Notes: a model not told the origin generated them from the letters alone. DNA of 13,957 bases from JBFGJH01 sp041586155 (GCA_041586155.1 JBFHAT010000060.1:1-13957); one strand, 5' to 3'; positions 1 through 6,881 are shown, counted from the first letter of the stretch. Translations and numbers: made by a program.

Positions 1-1
1 G

Positions 2-710
2 CAAGCCCTGTTACCCCATCTGACCGGCCAGTTCACCTGCTACTTGCCCGAGCTGGCGGGGCCGTGGCCACAGCGACGATCACCCGGACCTCAGTTACGG
101 TCGGCGGATCGACGACGTCCTCGATTATGTCGACAGCCTCGGGGAACCCACGGGCCTGGTGGGCTGGTCCGGCGGAGCCAACCCGGCACTTGCCGCCGCT
201 GCGCGGTCCGACTCGGTGACCGCGGTCGCCCTCGTCGAGCCAACGATGGGGAGCGTGATGGACGAGCAGGAGCGAACGGCTTTCGGCGAGGCCGTCGGCC
301 GCATGGGCGAGCTGGCCGCCGAGGGCAGGTTGACGGATGGGGTGCGGGCGGCGGCGGGATTCCCTTTCAATGACGAAGAGATCGCCGTGGCTGACGGAGC
401 GGGCTATTTCGAGGCGGCAGGGCGCTACGTCCCGAACCTGCTCAACGTCTTCCGGCAACTCCGAGAACACGAAGGGCCCACCGCTGATGATCCAGCCCTA
501 CTCAGCGCGATCTCGACCCCCGTGCTGGTCATCCACGGGGCGGACACCAAGCCATTTTGGATTCGCAGCGCCCAGCACGTTGCTGACCACGGTCCCAACG
601 CGCGGATCCAACAGATCCCCGGCGCCGGGCACGCCGCCCCACTGACCCATCCCGCAGCACTCGCTGAAGCGCTCGCGGCTTTTCTTGCGCCGTCACGGGA
701 GACGGCCTGA
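2..710 (+). CDS. alpha/beta hydrolase, 5' partial, apparent +1 frameshift
   Basis: This is the C-terminal and central part of an alpha/beta-fold hydrolase; the start lies upstream of the window. The nucleophile elbow reads LVGWSGG with the serine codon at 168-170. The acid is probably the Asp of VLVIHGADT, and the histidine is in GAGHAAPLTHP near the end, so the triad looks complete. Reading from base 2 gives QALLPHLTGQ...CYLPELA, typical of the strand before the oxyanion region. The sequence then continues sensibly only one frame later, from base 60, as GRGHSDDHPDLSYG. The switch falls in the run of four G at 58-61, as if one G were extra. It could be a real disabling mutation or an assembly error; everything after it is intact to the TGA at 708-710. 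Substrate cannot be read from sequence. The nearest downstream gene faces it. Confidence 0.8.
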
Positions 711-785
711 CGGTACCAATCGGATCCAGGCGATTGCCGGTCGCAACGAAGCGAAGAAATACGCCGATCCACCGATTGATGTCGC

Positions 786-813
786 ACGCTCGGCCTCGGC
801 CGGTCGAGAGCGT
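786..813. terminator. hairpin between convergent genes, candidate bidirectional terminator
   Basis: ACGCTC at 786-791 pairs perfectly with GAGCGT at 808-813. An alternative register, CTCGGCC with GGTCGAG, gives seven pairs including one G-U. It lies between the hydrolase stop (710) and the converging ABM-like gene stop (819). There is no T-run on either side, so intrinsic termination is only suggested by position. Confidence 0.3.
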
Positions 814-818
814 ATGGC

Positions 819-1211
819 TCAGCCGCTCGGCGATCGTGTGAACCCGCCGAGGTGCCGAGGTTTGAGGTCGATCGGAACGCCGGATTCTTGGTCCATCGCC
901 AAGGCGCTCTCCGCGGGTGTGCCGTAGTAGGCGACAGACACGCCCTCTTCGAGAACTTCGGTGTAGCCGGCGAACGATTCGTCCCAGGCGTCACGTAGCA
1001 CCTGCATGTGCGTCTCCATCGATTCGGTGTCCGGATGGACTTGGATGCTCGTCATCTCGGTTCCGTCTTCGTTCAAGAACCCGTTGAACGCAATGATTTG
1101 CGGTTCCTTCGCCTCCACGAGCCCGGCGATCCGCTTGAAGAAGCGCTCGAGGTCTTCGACCCTGTCTTCTCTGACCTTGTATGTCGCGATGAAGATGAGC
1201 GGGGCCGGCAC
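819..1211 (-). CDS. ABM-fold (dimeric alpha/beta barrel-like) small protein
   Basis: A 130-residue protein. It opens with MPAPLIFIATYKVREDRVEDLERFFKRI, a beta strand followed by a long helix, then IIAFNGFLNEDG and MTSIQVHPDTESMETHMQVL. This beta-alpha-beta-beta plan with 'HPDxESM' is seen in antibiotic-biosynthesis-monooxygenase-like and related small barrel proteins. No catalytic residue can be assigned, and many members have no known activity. The start is a GTG at 1211 preceded by GGGAGGG about nine bases upstream, a strong Shine-Dalgarno site. No signal peptide or membrane segment is seen, so it should be cytoplasmic. It appears monocistronic: it converges with the hydrolase, and its upstream side is a 336-base gap. 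Fold call is moderate; function unknown. Confidence 0.7.
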   Translation of the reverse strand: MPAPLIFIATYKVREDRVEDLERFFKRIAGLVEAKEPQIIAFNGFLNEDGTEMTSIQVHPDTESMETHMQVLRDAWDESFAGYTEVLEEGVSVAYYGTPAESALAMDQESGVPIDLKPRHLGGFTRSPSG

Positions 1212-1547
1212 GAGGGGTTCCCTCCCGATCGACTACCAACCCGAAATTACCAGACGCACGACGTCGACACTCACGCAGTCGGCCGATGCGCCGCGATCCA
1301 TTGGGGCGAGGCATCGATTCCCTACCGTCGAGATCATCGAGACGGAGGGCGTTCCATCTTCGCAGTCATCAGGATGTGTGCGGGGTGACCGCGGCGCGAT
1401 TCGGCTCGATGGGAAGGGGAGTCCGGCCTCCCGACACCACGTGGCAGTCACGCACTTGGATGTGCCGCCTCGTGCATACCTCCCATGGTCTTCGACATTC
1501 GGCATCGGTACATTCCGGAATGAAGCGAATACGGAAAGATCGGTTGT
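1212..1547. other. intergenic region upstream of two divergent genes
   Basis: No credible coding frame on either strand; the long frames present have low-complexity, Arg/Ser/Pro-rich translations typical of shadow frames. It should carry promoters for the minus-strand ABM-like gene and the plus-strand small membrane protein. Visible structure is limited to a short GGGAG/CTCCC hairpin near 1419-1434 and the palindrome at 1511-1522. Confidence 0.5.
1511..1522. promoter_or_regulatory. 12-bp perfect palindrome upstream of small ORF, candidate operator
   Basis: CATTCCGGAATG reads the same on both strands. It sits 25 bases before the ATG at 1548, and its left edge is preceded by TA to give TACATT, which could serve as a -10 box. 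A dimeric regulator site is possible; no repressor for it is evident nearby. Confidence 0.3.
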
Positions 1548-1724
1548 ATGTGGTTAGCCGTAGCCGGAGTGTTCGTTGGTGGGATCATCGTCCTCAACCG
1601 ATATCTCCGCCGCCGTGAGCGAGAAGGAGACTGGGACAAAGAAGGCCACGGGACTCCGGATCACCCCGAGCCGGGAGTCAAGTATCGACCCCTCGAGGCG
1701 CCGCCCAAGCCCCCCTTCGATTGA
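1548..1724 (+). CDS. 58-residue single-pass membrane protein
   Basis: The frame from ATG 1548 to TGA 1722-1724 encodes 58 residues. It starts with a hydrophobic segment, WLAVAGVFVGGIIVL (residues 2-16), followed at once by the basic stretch NRYLRRRERE and a hydrophilic, proline-rich tail ending EAPPKPPFD. This is a typical small bitopic inner-membrane protein with a positively charged cytoplasmic side after the helix, predicting N-out/C-in. GGAAAG lies about ten bases upstream of the ATG and an in-frame stop at 1521-1523 rules out a longer form. I do not recognise a family. The coherent composition (one helix, an RRRER anchor, a Pro-rich tail) argues that it is real. It is monocistronic as far as can be seen. 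Confidence 0.65.
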   Translation: MWLAVAGVFVGGIIVLNRYLRRREREGDWDKEGHGTPDHPEPGVKYRPLEAPPKPPFD

Positions 1725-2360
1725 AGATGTGCGAACGTCCTGGGCGATGGTCGCGCCGATCGAGAACTGATCACACCGCGATACCAACGACGTAGTTGGC
1801 TTCCCGTAATGGCGAGCAGCGGTCAGCACCGCAGCTGTTCTGCGGGTCAGATGGATGCGACACGGGTGGGATCATGCAGGGAAAGCCAACGGCGGCCGGT
1901 CCGGCACCCCACCCCGCGCCGATCACCCTATGGGAGCGAGCACGATCCCTTCGACTTGTGTCCGTGATCGTCATGGCCCTGGTTGCGCCCTTTGTCGCAG
2001 ATCACCGAGTCGTAGGCTCGCAGACACTGGTTCGAGTCCGAGGAGCCAGTCATCGACTCGGCCGGCAGCGAGCGCGCGACGCAGCGACCCTTGCGCCAGA
2101 TGAAAGTTCGACCCGGCCGCCTTGGCTTCTCGGCAATGCAGTCTGCCGGATCTTGGATGACGCCGAGTGGGTCGGGGAGGCTTCTGTCGGCGTGAAATGC
2201 GGTCCCTCGCCATCGTCGGATCGAGGACGGCCCCTGGCCTCGCCCCTAGCGGGAGTTTTGGTTTGCCTACCCTGCGGCGCGAAGGAACCCCCACCGGAGC
2301 AGGGGTCCCATTCCTACTGGGCCCGCTCGAGCCCCTCTCGGGACTGCCGTGGGCGTGCAG
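1725..2360. other. 636-base stretch without a credible gene
   Basis: Several open frames cross this region, but their translations are Arg/Pro/Ser-rich and without motifs, and none has a good ribosome binding site with a protein-like start. A weak hairpin, GGAACCCC with GGGGTCC around 2284-2308 (one bulged A), lies past the 3' end of the minus-strand gene that stops at 2361 and could be its terminator, without a T-run. A T-loop-like word near 2029-2039 does not fold into a tRNA. Confidence 0.5.
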
Positions 2361-2777
2361 CTACTTGCCGGTCCAGAACACGTAGGCCGTGGCCGAGAAC
2401 TCGAGGAGTCCTGTACCGAAGTCGGGATCATCCACGAACTGCACCGCGCCCTCGAACGTGCACACGCCGTGATCATGGGCGTTGGTGTTCTTGGGTGCCT
2501 TCTTCATGAACTCGTCAGGTGGCAGCACCACCGGTTCTCCCCCTTCCGGGGTGAACGTGGCGTTGAACACAAACCCATATGGGATGTACACGCCGGTGCT
2601 TGCCGTCGCGAATCCCGGCGTCCAAATCCCGCTGCCGCTGTTGGCGGTGATGGTTCCGCTCGGAACGCCTTCACACACCAGATCGAACGTCTCCGCCTTC
2701 GGGTCCGCCCCAGCGGGCAGCGCTGCCGCCACCACCAACACGGCCATCAAAGCAAAGACGAGCGAAAACCTTCTCAT
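2361..2777 (-). CDS. small secreted protein with signal peptide
   Basis: A 138-residue protein. Residues 1-24 are a Sec signal peptide: MRRF, a long hydrophobic core (SLVFALMAVLVVAAAL), and ALPAGA before DPKAE, so cleavage is likely after Ala24. The mature part is about 114 residues, beta-rich, with two cysteines (Cys35 in LVCEG and Cys106 in GVCTF) that could form a disulfide. I chose ATG 2777 because GGGAGGG sits eight to nine bases upstream; the open frame extends seven codons further but would cover this site and add MSGRENI before the basic residues. No catalytic motif is visible and I do not recognise the family. The pattern, an exported beta protein with two Cys, suggests an extracellular or wall-associated binding or structural role. 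Confidence 0.75.
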   Translation of the reverse strand: MRRFSLVFALMAVLVVAAALPAGADPKAETFDLVCEGVPSGTITANSGSGIWTPGFATASTGVYIPYGFVFNATFTPEGGEPVVLPPDEFMKKAPKNTNAHDHGVCTFEGAVQFVDDPDFGTGLLEFSATAYVFWTGK

Positions 2778-3192
2778 GATGTTCTCCCTCCCGGACACGC
2801 GGCTTCAGCACACGGCTGCCTGCCTCACATCCGCTGCCCTCCATCGCTGATAGGGCCTACGCCACCCTGTGAGCTCACCCCCTCCCCGGGCATGTAGACA
2901 CAGCCCTACCGCGTTGGCTAGTCGACGCATGGGGACCGCGGTAGGGCCGAAAGACCCAAAGCCGGCGCCAGGGACGCGACCGCACCCCGACACGGGCGGG
3001 ACCCGTCACACCGAACTCGGATGCATATCGACCAGGCAGCTAGGCCATCAACTCCGCGATGACCTTTCGATGTGGAAGACCAACGAGCGAGCACCGAGGT
3101 GCCGATCCGAGGAGTGAGCGGCCGATAATGGGCGGTGTCACTCGTCCCGGCTCGCAGTCGCAGAACTTGATCGACCGGCGGTTCGTCCGGCA
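2778..3192. other. 415-base intergenic stretch
   Basis: No convincing gene. It contains the upstream region of the secreted-protein gene (minus strand) and the region beyond the epimerase stop. The only strong structure is the inverted repeat at 2903-2947. Translations in all frames are short and lack motifs; I cannot exclude an eroded gene in 3050-3190. Confidence 0.4.
2903..2947. repeat. perfect 11-bp inverted repeat with 23-base spacer
   Basis: GCCCTACCGCG at 2903-2913 is exactly complementary to CGCGGTAGGGC at 2937-2947. The 23-base spacer contains GTCGAC. There is no T-run. It lies about 126 bases upstream of the secreted-protein start, so it may be a terminator of something lost, a regulatory hairpin or a protein binding site. 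Confidence 0.6.
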
Positions 3193-4053
3193 TCACCTAG
3201 GACTCTCGTCCAGCAGTGCGGTGATGTGCTTGCGGCTCGTCGTAGCGAACTGCTGAGGGTCGAGGTTGCGGTCCTGCCAGGTGGCGGTGGTTGCCCGGAT
3301 GGCGGGGTCGGCGTTGAAGAAGGCTTCTATCACGATGGGCCCGTCGTAGTCGAGGCTGGCGAGCCCTTCGAAGATCTCGTCGAACGGCACGTGGCCCTCA
3401 CCAATCGTGCCACGGTGCGACTCGGCGAGGTGGACGTAGCCCAGGCGGTGGCCGAGCTGGCGGATAGCGTGGGTGAATGACGGTTGTTCGATGTTCATGT
3501 GGTACGTGTCGAGGTGGGCGTAGACGTTCGGAGCGCCGATCCGGTCGAGGAGAGCGACGACTTGGTCGGTCGTATTGAGGATGTACGTCTCGTACCGGTT
3601 GATCAGCTCGAGTCCAAGTTTGATTCCACAATCGGCGGCGCGGGCGGCTGCGACATGGAGTATGCGGGCAACGGTGTCGAGCTCCTCCTCGGTGGGTGTT
3701 GACCCAGTGAGGGTGCCGATGTTGGCATAGAGGGCGCCCGTGAGCCACGGTGACCCGAGTTCGGCCGCCACGAGGATAGCTTGGGTGAGAAATGCGAGAG
3801 CCTGTTGTGGGGCGGCAGGGAGATGAGCTGTGGCAGGGAGGCCGAGCGAGCACGTGCAGCTGAGTCCGAGATCGTCGAGCAGCCGGACGGTGTCACCGAC
3901 GTCGACGATCGAGGGGTCGAGGAGAGGGATCTCGATGAGATCGTATCCGGCTGCGGCAGCATTGGCCGCCGCATGGCGAGCTCCCTCGCGATCCCAGCGG
4001 GGGGACCAAATGAATGTGTGGGCTCCGATCAGTGAGCGGATCGTATTCCTCAT
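3193..4053 (-). CDS. sugar epimerase, D-tagatose/D-psicose 3-epimerase-like TIM barrel
   Basis: A 286-residue (beta/alpha)8 xylose-isomerase-like protein that should reversibly epimerise a ketose at C3 using a divalent metal. The ligand set of the family is complete: Glu149 (LGLELINRYE), Asp182 (HLDTYHMN), His208 (GYVHLAESHRG) and Glu243 (IVIEAF). Each is offset by exactly three from E152/D185/H211/E246 of the Pseudomonas cichorii tagatose 3-epimerase, and Arg214 matches its Arg217. Length agrees with the family's roughly 290. Start: ATG 4053 is preferred; the frame can also begin at TTG 4083, adding ten residues, and neither has a clear Shine-Dalgarno site. It lies 50 bases after the ROK gene in the same direction, so the two are probably co-transcribed. 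Exact substrate unknown; with the kinase next door ribulose/xylulose or a ketohexose is plausible. Confidence 0.85.
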   Translation of the reverse strand: MRNTIRSLIGAHTFIWSPRWDREGARHAAANAAAAGYDLIEIPLLDPSIVDVGDTVRLLDDLGLSCTCSLGLPATAHLPAAPQQALAFLTQAILVAAELGSPWLTGALYANIGTLTGSTPTEEELDTVARILHVAAARAADCGIKLGLELINRYETYILNTTDQVVALLDRIGAPNVYAHLDTYHMNIEQPSFTHAIRQLGHRLGYVHLAESHRGTIGEGHVPFDEIFEGLASLDYDGPIVIEAFFNADPAIRATTATWQDRNLDPQQFATTSRKHITALLDESPR

Positions 4054-4103
4054 GAGATGGTGCCGTACTTCGGCCGCTGTCAATTGTTGCTGCTGGCAGC
4101 CCT

Positions 4104-5258
4104 CTATGCAGTCTGAAGTGACGGCCAGAGGTGATCAACGACAAGTTCCGCTGCACCTACGATGCCTGCGTCCGCACCGAGCTGACTTGTTTCCACGATG
4201 AGGCGACGGCTGGCGAGGGCAAGGGGTCGGCTGTGTACCTCCGCCCTCACGGAGGTGAGAATGAGAGGCTCGGTTCCGAGGTCCCCACCAAGCACGATCA
4301 CATCCGGATTGGCGAAGCTCACCACCCCGGCGAGCACCGCGCCGATGTGAATGCCGGCGGATCGAACCATTGACTTCGCCTCCGGATCCCCACCATGGAC
4401 GAGCGACGCCACTGCTCTGGCACCCTCAGCGCGCCGCCCCAGGGCTGAGATCTGGGCCGCAAGTGCCGCGCCACCTGCCACGGCTTCGAGACAGCCGTTA
4501 CGCCCGCACCGGCAGAGACGGTCACCGAATCCATCGAGTTGGATGTGTCCAATGTCGCCGGCGGCGCCGTCGACACCTCGATACAGGCGGCCGCCGATGA
4601 CGATGCCAGAGCCGATGCCGGTGCCCACTTTCACGAAAACGAGCGAGTGGGATGTTGGCCAGTGGCGGCGCTGCTCCCCGACCGCCATCAGGTTGACGTC
4701 CTTCTCGACATACGTTGCGATCGAGAACTCGGTCTGGACCGCTTCGGCAAGTGGGAAGAAGTTCCAGGCTGACAGGATGGGCGGTTCCACCGGCCGACCG
4801 GTCTTGGCATCGATTGGAGCCGGTAGCCCGATACCGATGGCGAGAGGCGGGGCGTCGGCTCGCTTCACGAGCCGAGCGATGGTTCGTTGGATCAGCGGGA
4901 GGGTATCGGCGGGACCGGTAGTGAGGTCGAGTTCGAGGTCAGCCGGGGGCTCGAGCGGTTCGCCGAGGAGGTCGACTCGCGCGAGCCGGCTGTGGGTGAT
5001 GCCGAGATCAGCGACGACAAGCGAACCGGCATCCTGATTGAACCGAAACTGCTCCGGTGGGCGGCCGCCGGTGGAGCTTGTCTCGTTGCCGAGCACGAGA
5101 AGCCCGGATTCGAGAAGTCCATCGACTCGACGGGTGACTGTCGACCTCGCCCAACCGGTGGCCGCCCCCAGGCTCGCCCTGGTGTGAGACCTGTTTTCTC
5201 GTACGAGCCGCAGGACCAGCCCGTCGGCAGGATCACGTCGAAATGGGTTGGCGTCCAT
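4104..5258 (-). CDS. ROK-family transcriptional repressor
   Basis: A 384-residue ROK regulator of the XylR/NagC type. Residues 14-55 form a winged helix-turn-helix (VLRLVREN...TRASLGAATGWARSTVTRRVDGLLESGLL). The ROK fold follows, with VVADLGITHSRLARVDLLG (81-99) and the sugar-binding region containing EKDVNLMAVGE (185-195). GDIGHI at 234-239 leads to the zinc motif CRCGRNGC, with ligands His238, Cys249, Cys251 and Cys256. The kinase-type Glu two residues before the GH is Asp here, in keeping with a sensor rather than a catalyst. ATG 5258 has AAGG eight bases upstream. It diverges from the xylulokinase gene, and its promoter overlaps the inverted repeat at 5284-5307, so autorepression and control of the sugar locus are likely. 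The inducer is probably the imported sugar or a product. Confidence 0.92.
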   Translation of the reverse strand: MDANPFRRDPADGLVLRLVRENRSHTRASLGAATGWARSTVTRRVDGLLESGLLVLGNETSSTGGRPPEQFRFNQDAGSLVVADLGITHSRLARVDLLGEPLEPPADLELDLTTGPADTLPLIQRTIARLVKRADAPPLAIGIGLPAPIDAKTGRPVEPPILSAWNFFPLAEAVQTEFSIATYVEKDVNLMAVGEQRRHWPTSHSLVFVKVGTGIGSGIVIGGRLYRGVDGAAGDIGHIQLDGFGDRLCRCGRNGCLEAVAGGAALAAQISALGRRAEGARAVASLVHGGDPEAKSMVRSAGIHIGAVLAGVVSFANPDVIVLGGDLGTEPLILTSVRAEVHSRPLALASRRLIVETSQLGADAGIVGAAELVVDHLWPSLQTA

Positions 5259-5267
5259 GTGCGCGCC

Positions 5268-5322
5268 TTGGTGTCTGGATCAACTTATGAATATTATGGA
5301 GCATAAGCCAGACCGAACTCAA
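5268..5322. promoter_or_regulatory. back-to-back promoters for ROK operon and xylulokinase
   Basis: Plus strand: TTGGTG at 5268-5273, 18 bases, then TATTAT at 5292-5297, predicting transcription start near 5304. Minus strand: TTGAGT (complement of 5317-5322), 18 bases, then CATAAT (complement of 5293-5298). The two -10 boxes lie on top of each other, so the two transcripts should compete or be silenced together. These are consensus matches by eye, not measured starts. Confidence 0.55.
5284..5307. promoter_or_regulatory. candidate ROK operator A
   Basis: CTTATG at 5284-5289 is the inverse complement of CATAAG at 5302-5307, separated by 12 AT-rich bases. An inner TTATG (5294-5298) with CATAA (5302-5306) forms a second, closer repeat. 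The element covers both -10 boxes of the divergent promoters, the expected position for a repressor of both. AT-richness here contrasts with the GC-rich surroundings. See the related element at 6820-6843. Confidence 0.55.
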
Positions 5323-5355
5323 CAAAAGTCAGTAGGTTCGGAATCGCTCGTCAAC

Positions 5356-5361
5356 GCGAGG
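5356..5361 (+). promoter_or_regulatory. ribosome binding site that decides the xylulokinase start
   Basis: GCGAGG lies six bases before the TTG at 5368-5370. The ATG codons at 5287 and 5296 have no Shine-Dalgarno site and fall inside the operator, upstream of the predicted transcription start, which favours the TTG. Confidence 0.55.
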
Positions 5362-5367
5362 CTGACG

Positions 5368-6807
5368 TTGTATCTCGGTATTGATTTGGGAACAGGGACG
5401 CTCAAGGCTGCGATCTTCGACGACGACGGCACGACGGTGATGGCCGCCGAGGAGTCCTACGACGCGCCGACGTCGACTGCAGCAGGCGCAGATTTTGATC
5501 CGGTGCTGTGGTGGAACGTGTGTCGAAGGGTCGTACGCCGCGTCACAGCGTCGCATGGACCCGAGGTGAGATCCGTTGGTGTCGTCGGGCAGATGCACGG
5601 GGTGGTGTTGGTCGACGGCCGCGGCCTACCTGTGCGCAATGCGATTCTGTGGCCGGATCACCGCGCAATGGGGGTGTTGGACGAGATTGCCCGGTTCGAT
5701 GATGAGCACGAGGGCGTACTTGGGAATCCGATAGTGCCTGGAATGGCCGGGCCGATTCTGACGTGGCTGTCTCGAACGGAGCCGAGAACGCTGAGCAAAG
5801 CCAGCCGGGCCGTGCAGCCTAAAGATTGGCTCCGCATGCAGTTGTGCGGGGCTGATCCCGCCACCGACCCCAGCGATGCATCAGCGACCCTGCTCTATGA
5901 CGTCACGGCTGACGACTGGAGCGACGCCGCATGTGCGGCATTGGGCGTGAGCCGCGACCTGCTTCCGCAGATCCATCCCTCGAGCGGCGTGGCCGGAACG
6001 CTGCATCAGACGGTTGCGCAGGAGTTGAATCTTAGGACAGGTGTTCCTGTGGTCACCGGTGCAGGTGACGCTCCTGCCGCCCTGCTGGGTGCCGGGATCG
6101 AAGAGCCGGGGGTTGCGCTGATCAACACCGGGACAGGTGGCCAGGTGATGACTCCGATATCGGCGCCGGTTGCTGGAAGATTCGGACCCGGCGTGCACCA
6201 GTACCGTTCAGCATCAGACACGACCCCGTGGTACGCCATGGCGGCAGTGGCAAACGTCGGACTCGCTCTCGGCTGGGTACGAGACGTCCTGGGGTATGAC
6301 TGGGACCAGATGTACGCTACGGCCGACTCGGCCCTGACCGGACATGAAGCGGATCCCACATTCCTGCCCTTCCTGACCGGCGAACGAGAGCCCTCGCAAG
6401 GGACTCTGAACGGCGGCGCGTGGAGCGGCCTGACCCTCGCCCACGATCGTGCGGCACTCGCACGCAGCGCGATGCGCGGGGTCGCCTTTTACCTCGGCCT
6501 CCGCGCCAAGGCGCTCATGGACCTCACTGACGTGTCCGTCGCAGTGATGTCGGGCGGCGCTGTCCGACACATCCAATGGGTCGAGACGCTGGCGACGATT
6601 CTGGGCCTCGGTATCACCGTTACCGCCGACGCCCACCTCACCGTCAGGGGCGCCGCTCGCCTCGCGGCGCGAGGGATCGGGTTCGATCTGCCCGACCCGC
6701 CGGCTGAGCGCACCATCGAACCCCGCTCAGACATCGATATCGACATCGACGAAGCTCTGCGCACCTTCCAAGCCGCAACTTCTCGACACATTTCGAGTTC
6801 TGATTGA
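5368..6807 (+). CDS. xylB: xylulokinase-like FGGY carbohydrate kinase
   Basis: FGGY-family kinase, predicted to use ATP to phosphorylate D-xylulose or a similar ketose at the terminal hydroxyl. From TTG 5368 it has 479 residues, against 484 in E. coli XylB. The N-terminal phosphate-binding motif is MYLGIDLGTGTLKA with Asp6 in the same place as E. coli. GQMHG (74-78) is the xylulose-contacting loop, RNAILWPDHR (90-99) and PSDASATLLYDV (168-179) are family signatures, and GAGDAPAA holds Asp234, equivalent to catalytic Asp233. NTGTGGQ and FLPFLTGEREP follow. The frame is open upstream to 5248, but the extra charged residues are unlike the family. It diverges from the ROK gene; about 100 bases separate it from the ABC operon. 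A related FGGY substrate such as another pentulose or hexulose cannot be excluded. Confidence 0.88.
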   Translation: MYLGIDLGTGTLKAAIFDDDGTTVMAAEESYDAPTSTAAGADFDPVLWWNVCRRVVRRVTASHGPEVRSVGVVGQMHGVVLVDGRGLPVRNAILWPDHRAMGVLDEIARFDDEHEGVLGNPIVPGMAGPILTWLSRTEPRTLSKASRAVQPKDWLRMQLCGADPATDPSDASATLLYDVTADDWSDAACAALGVSRDLLPQIHPSSGVAGTLHQTVAQELNLRTGVPVVTGAGDAPAALLGAGIEEPGVALINTGTGGQVMTPISAPVAGRFGPGVHQYRSASDTTPWYAMAAVANVGLALGWVRDVLGYDWDQMYATADSALTGHEADPTFLPFLTGEREPSQGTLNGGAWSGLTLAHDRAALARSAMRGVAFYLGLRAKALMDLTDVSVAVMSGGAVRHIQWVETLATILGLGITVTADAHLTVRGAARLAARGIGFDLPDPPAERTIEPRSDIDIDIDEALRTFQAATSRHISSSD

Positions 6808-6833
6808 CATACTACAAAAGCTTGGGATATGTT
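6804..6833 (+). promoter_or_regulatory. promoter for the sugar ABC operon
   Basis: A perfect TTGACA at 6804-6809, overlapping the xylulokinase stop codon, is followed after 18 bases by TATGTT at 6828-6833. Predicted start is near 6840, giving a leader of about 68 bases before ATG 6908. It suggests the transporter genes can be transcribed independently of the kinase. Confidence 0.6.
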
Positions 6834-6843
6834 ATGCATAAGC
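6820..6843. promoter_or_regulatory. candidate ROK operator B
   Basis: A 10-bp perfect palindrome, TTATGCATAA at 6832-6841, lies within a larger imperfect dyad bounded by GCTT (6820-6823) and AAGC (6840-6843). It covers the -10 box and probable transcription start of the ABC promoter. It shares TTATG, CATAAGC and a preceding ATAT with operator A at 5284-5307, although the spacing between half-sites differs by a few bases. Confidence 0.5.
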
Positions 6844-6854
6844 TCTTTGAGGTG

Positions 6855-6881
6855 GGCGACGCGGGTTCCTTCCACGTCGCC
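6855..6881 (+). promoter_or_regulatory. leader stem-loop upstream of the binding-protein gene
   Basis: GGCGACG at 6855-6861 pairs perfectly with CGTCGCC at 6875-6881 around a 13-base loop. It lies in the predicted 5' leader, ending 13 bases before the Shine-Dalgarno region. It could protect the mRNA 5' end or be a second protein site; no known riboswitch fold is recognised. Confidence 0.4.

Noticed and set aside
2020..2060. T-loop-like word GGTTCGAGTCC suggesting a tRNA
   Set aside because: The flanking bases do not form a five-pair T stem, and no consistent acceptor, D or anticodon arms can be drawn upstream.
1796..2509. Long plus-strand open frame of 237 codons
   Set aside because: The translation is Arg/Pro/Ser-rich with no motifs, has no ribosome site, and overlaps the signal-peptide gene at 2361-2777 on the other strand.
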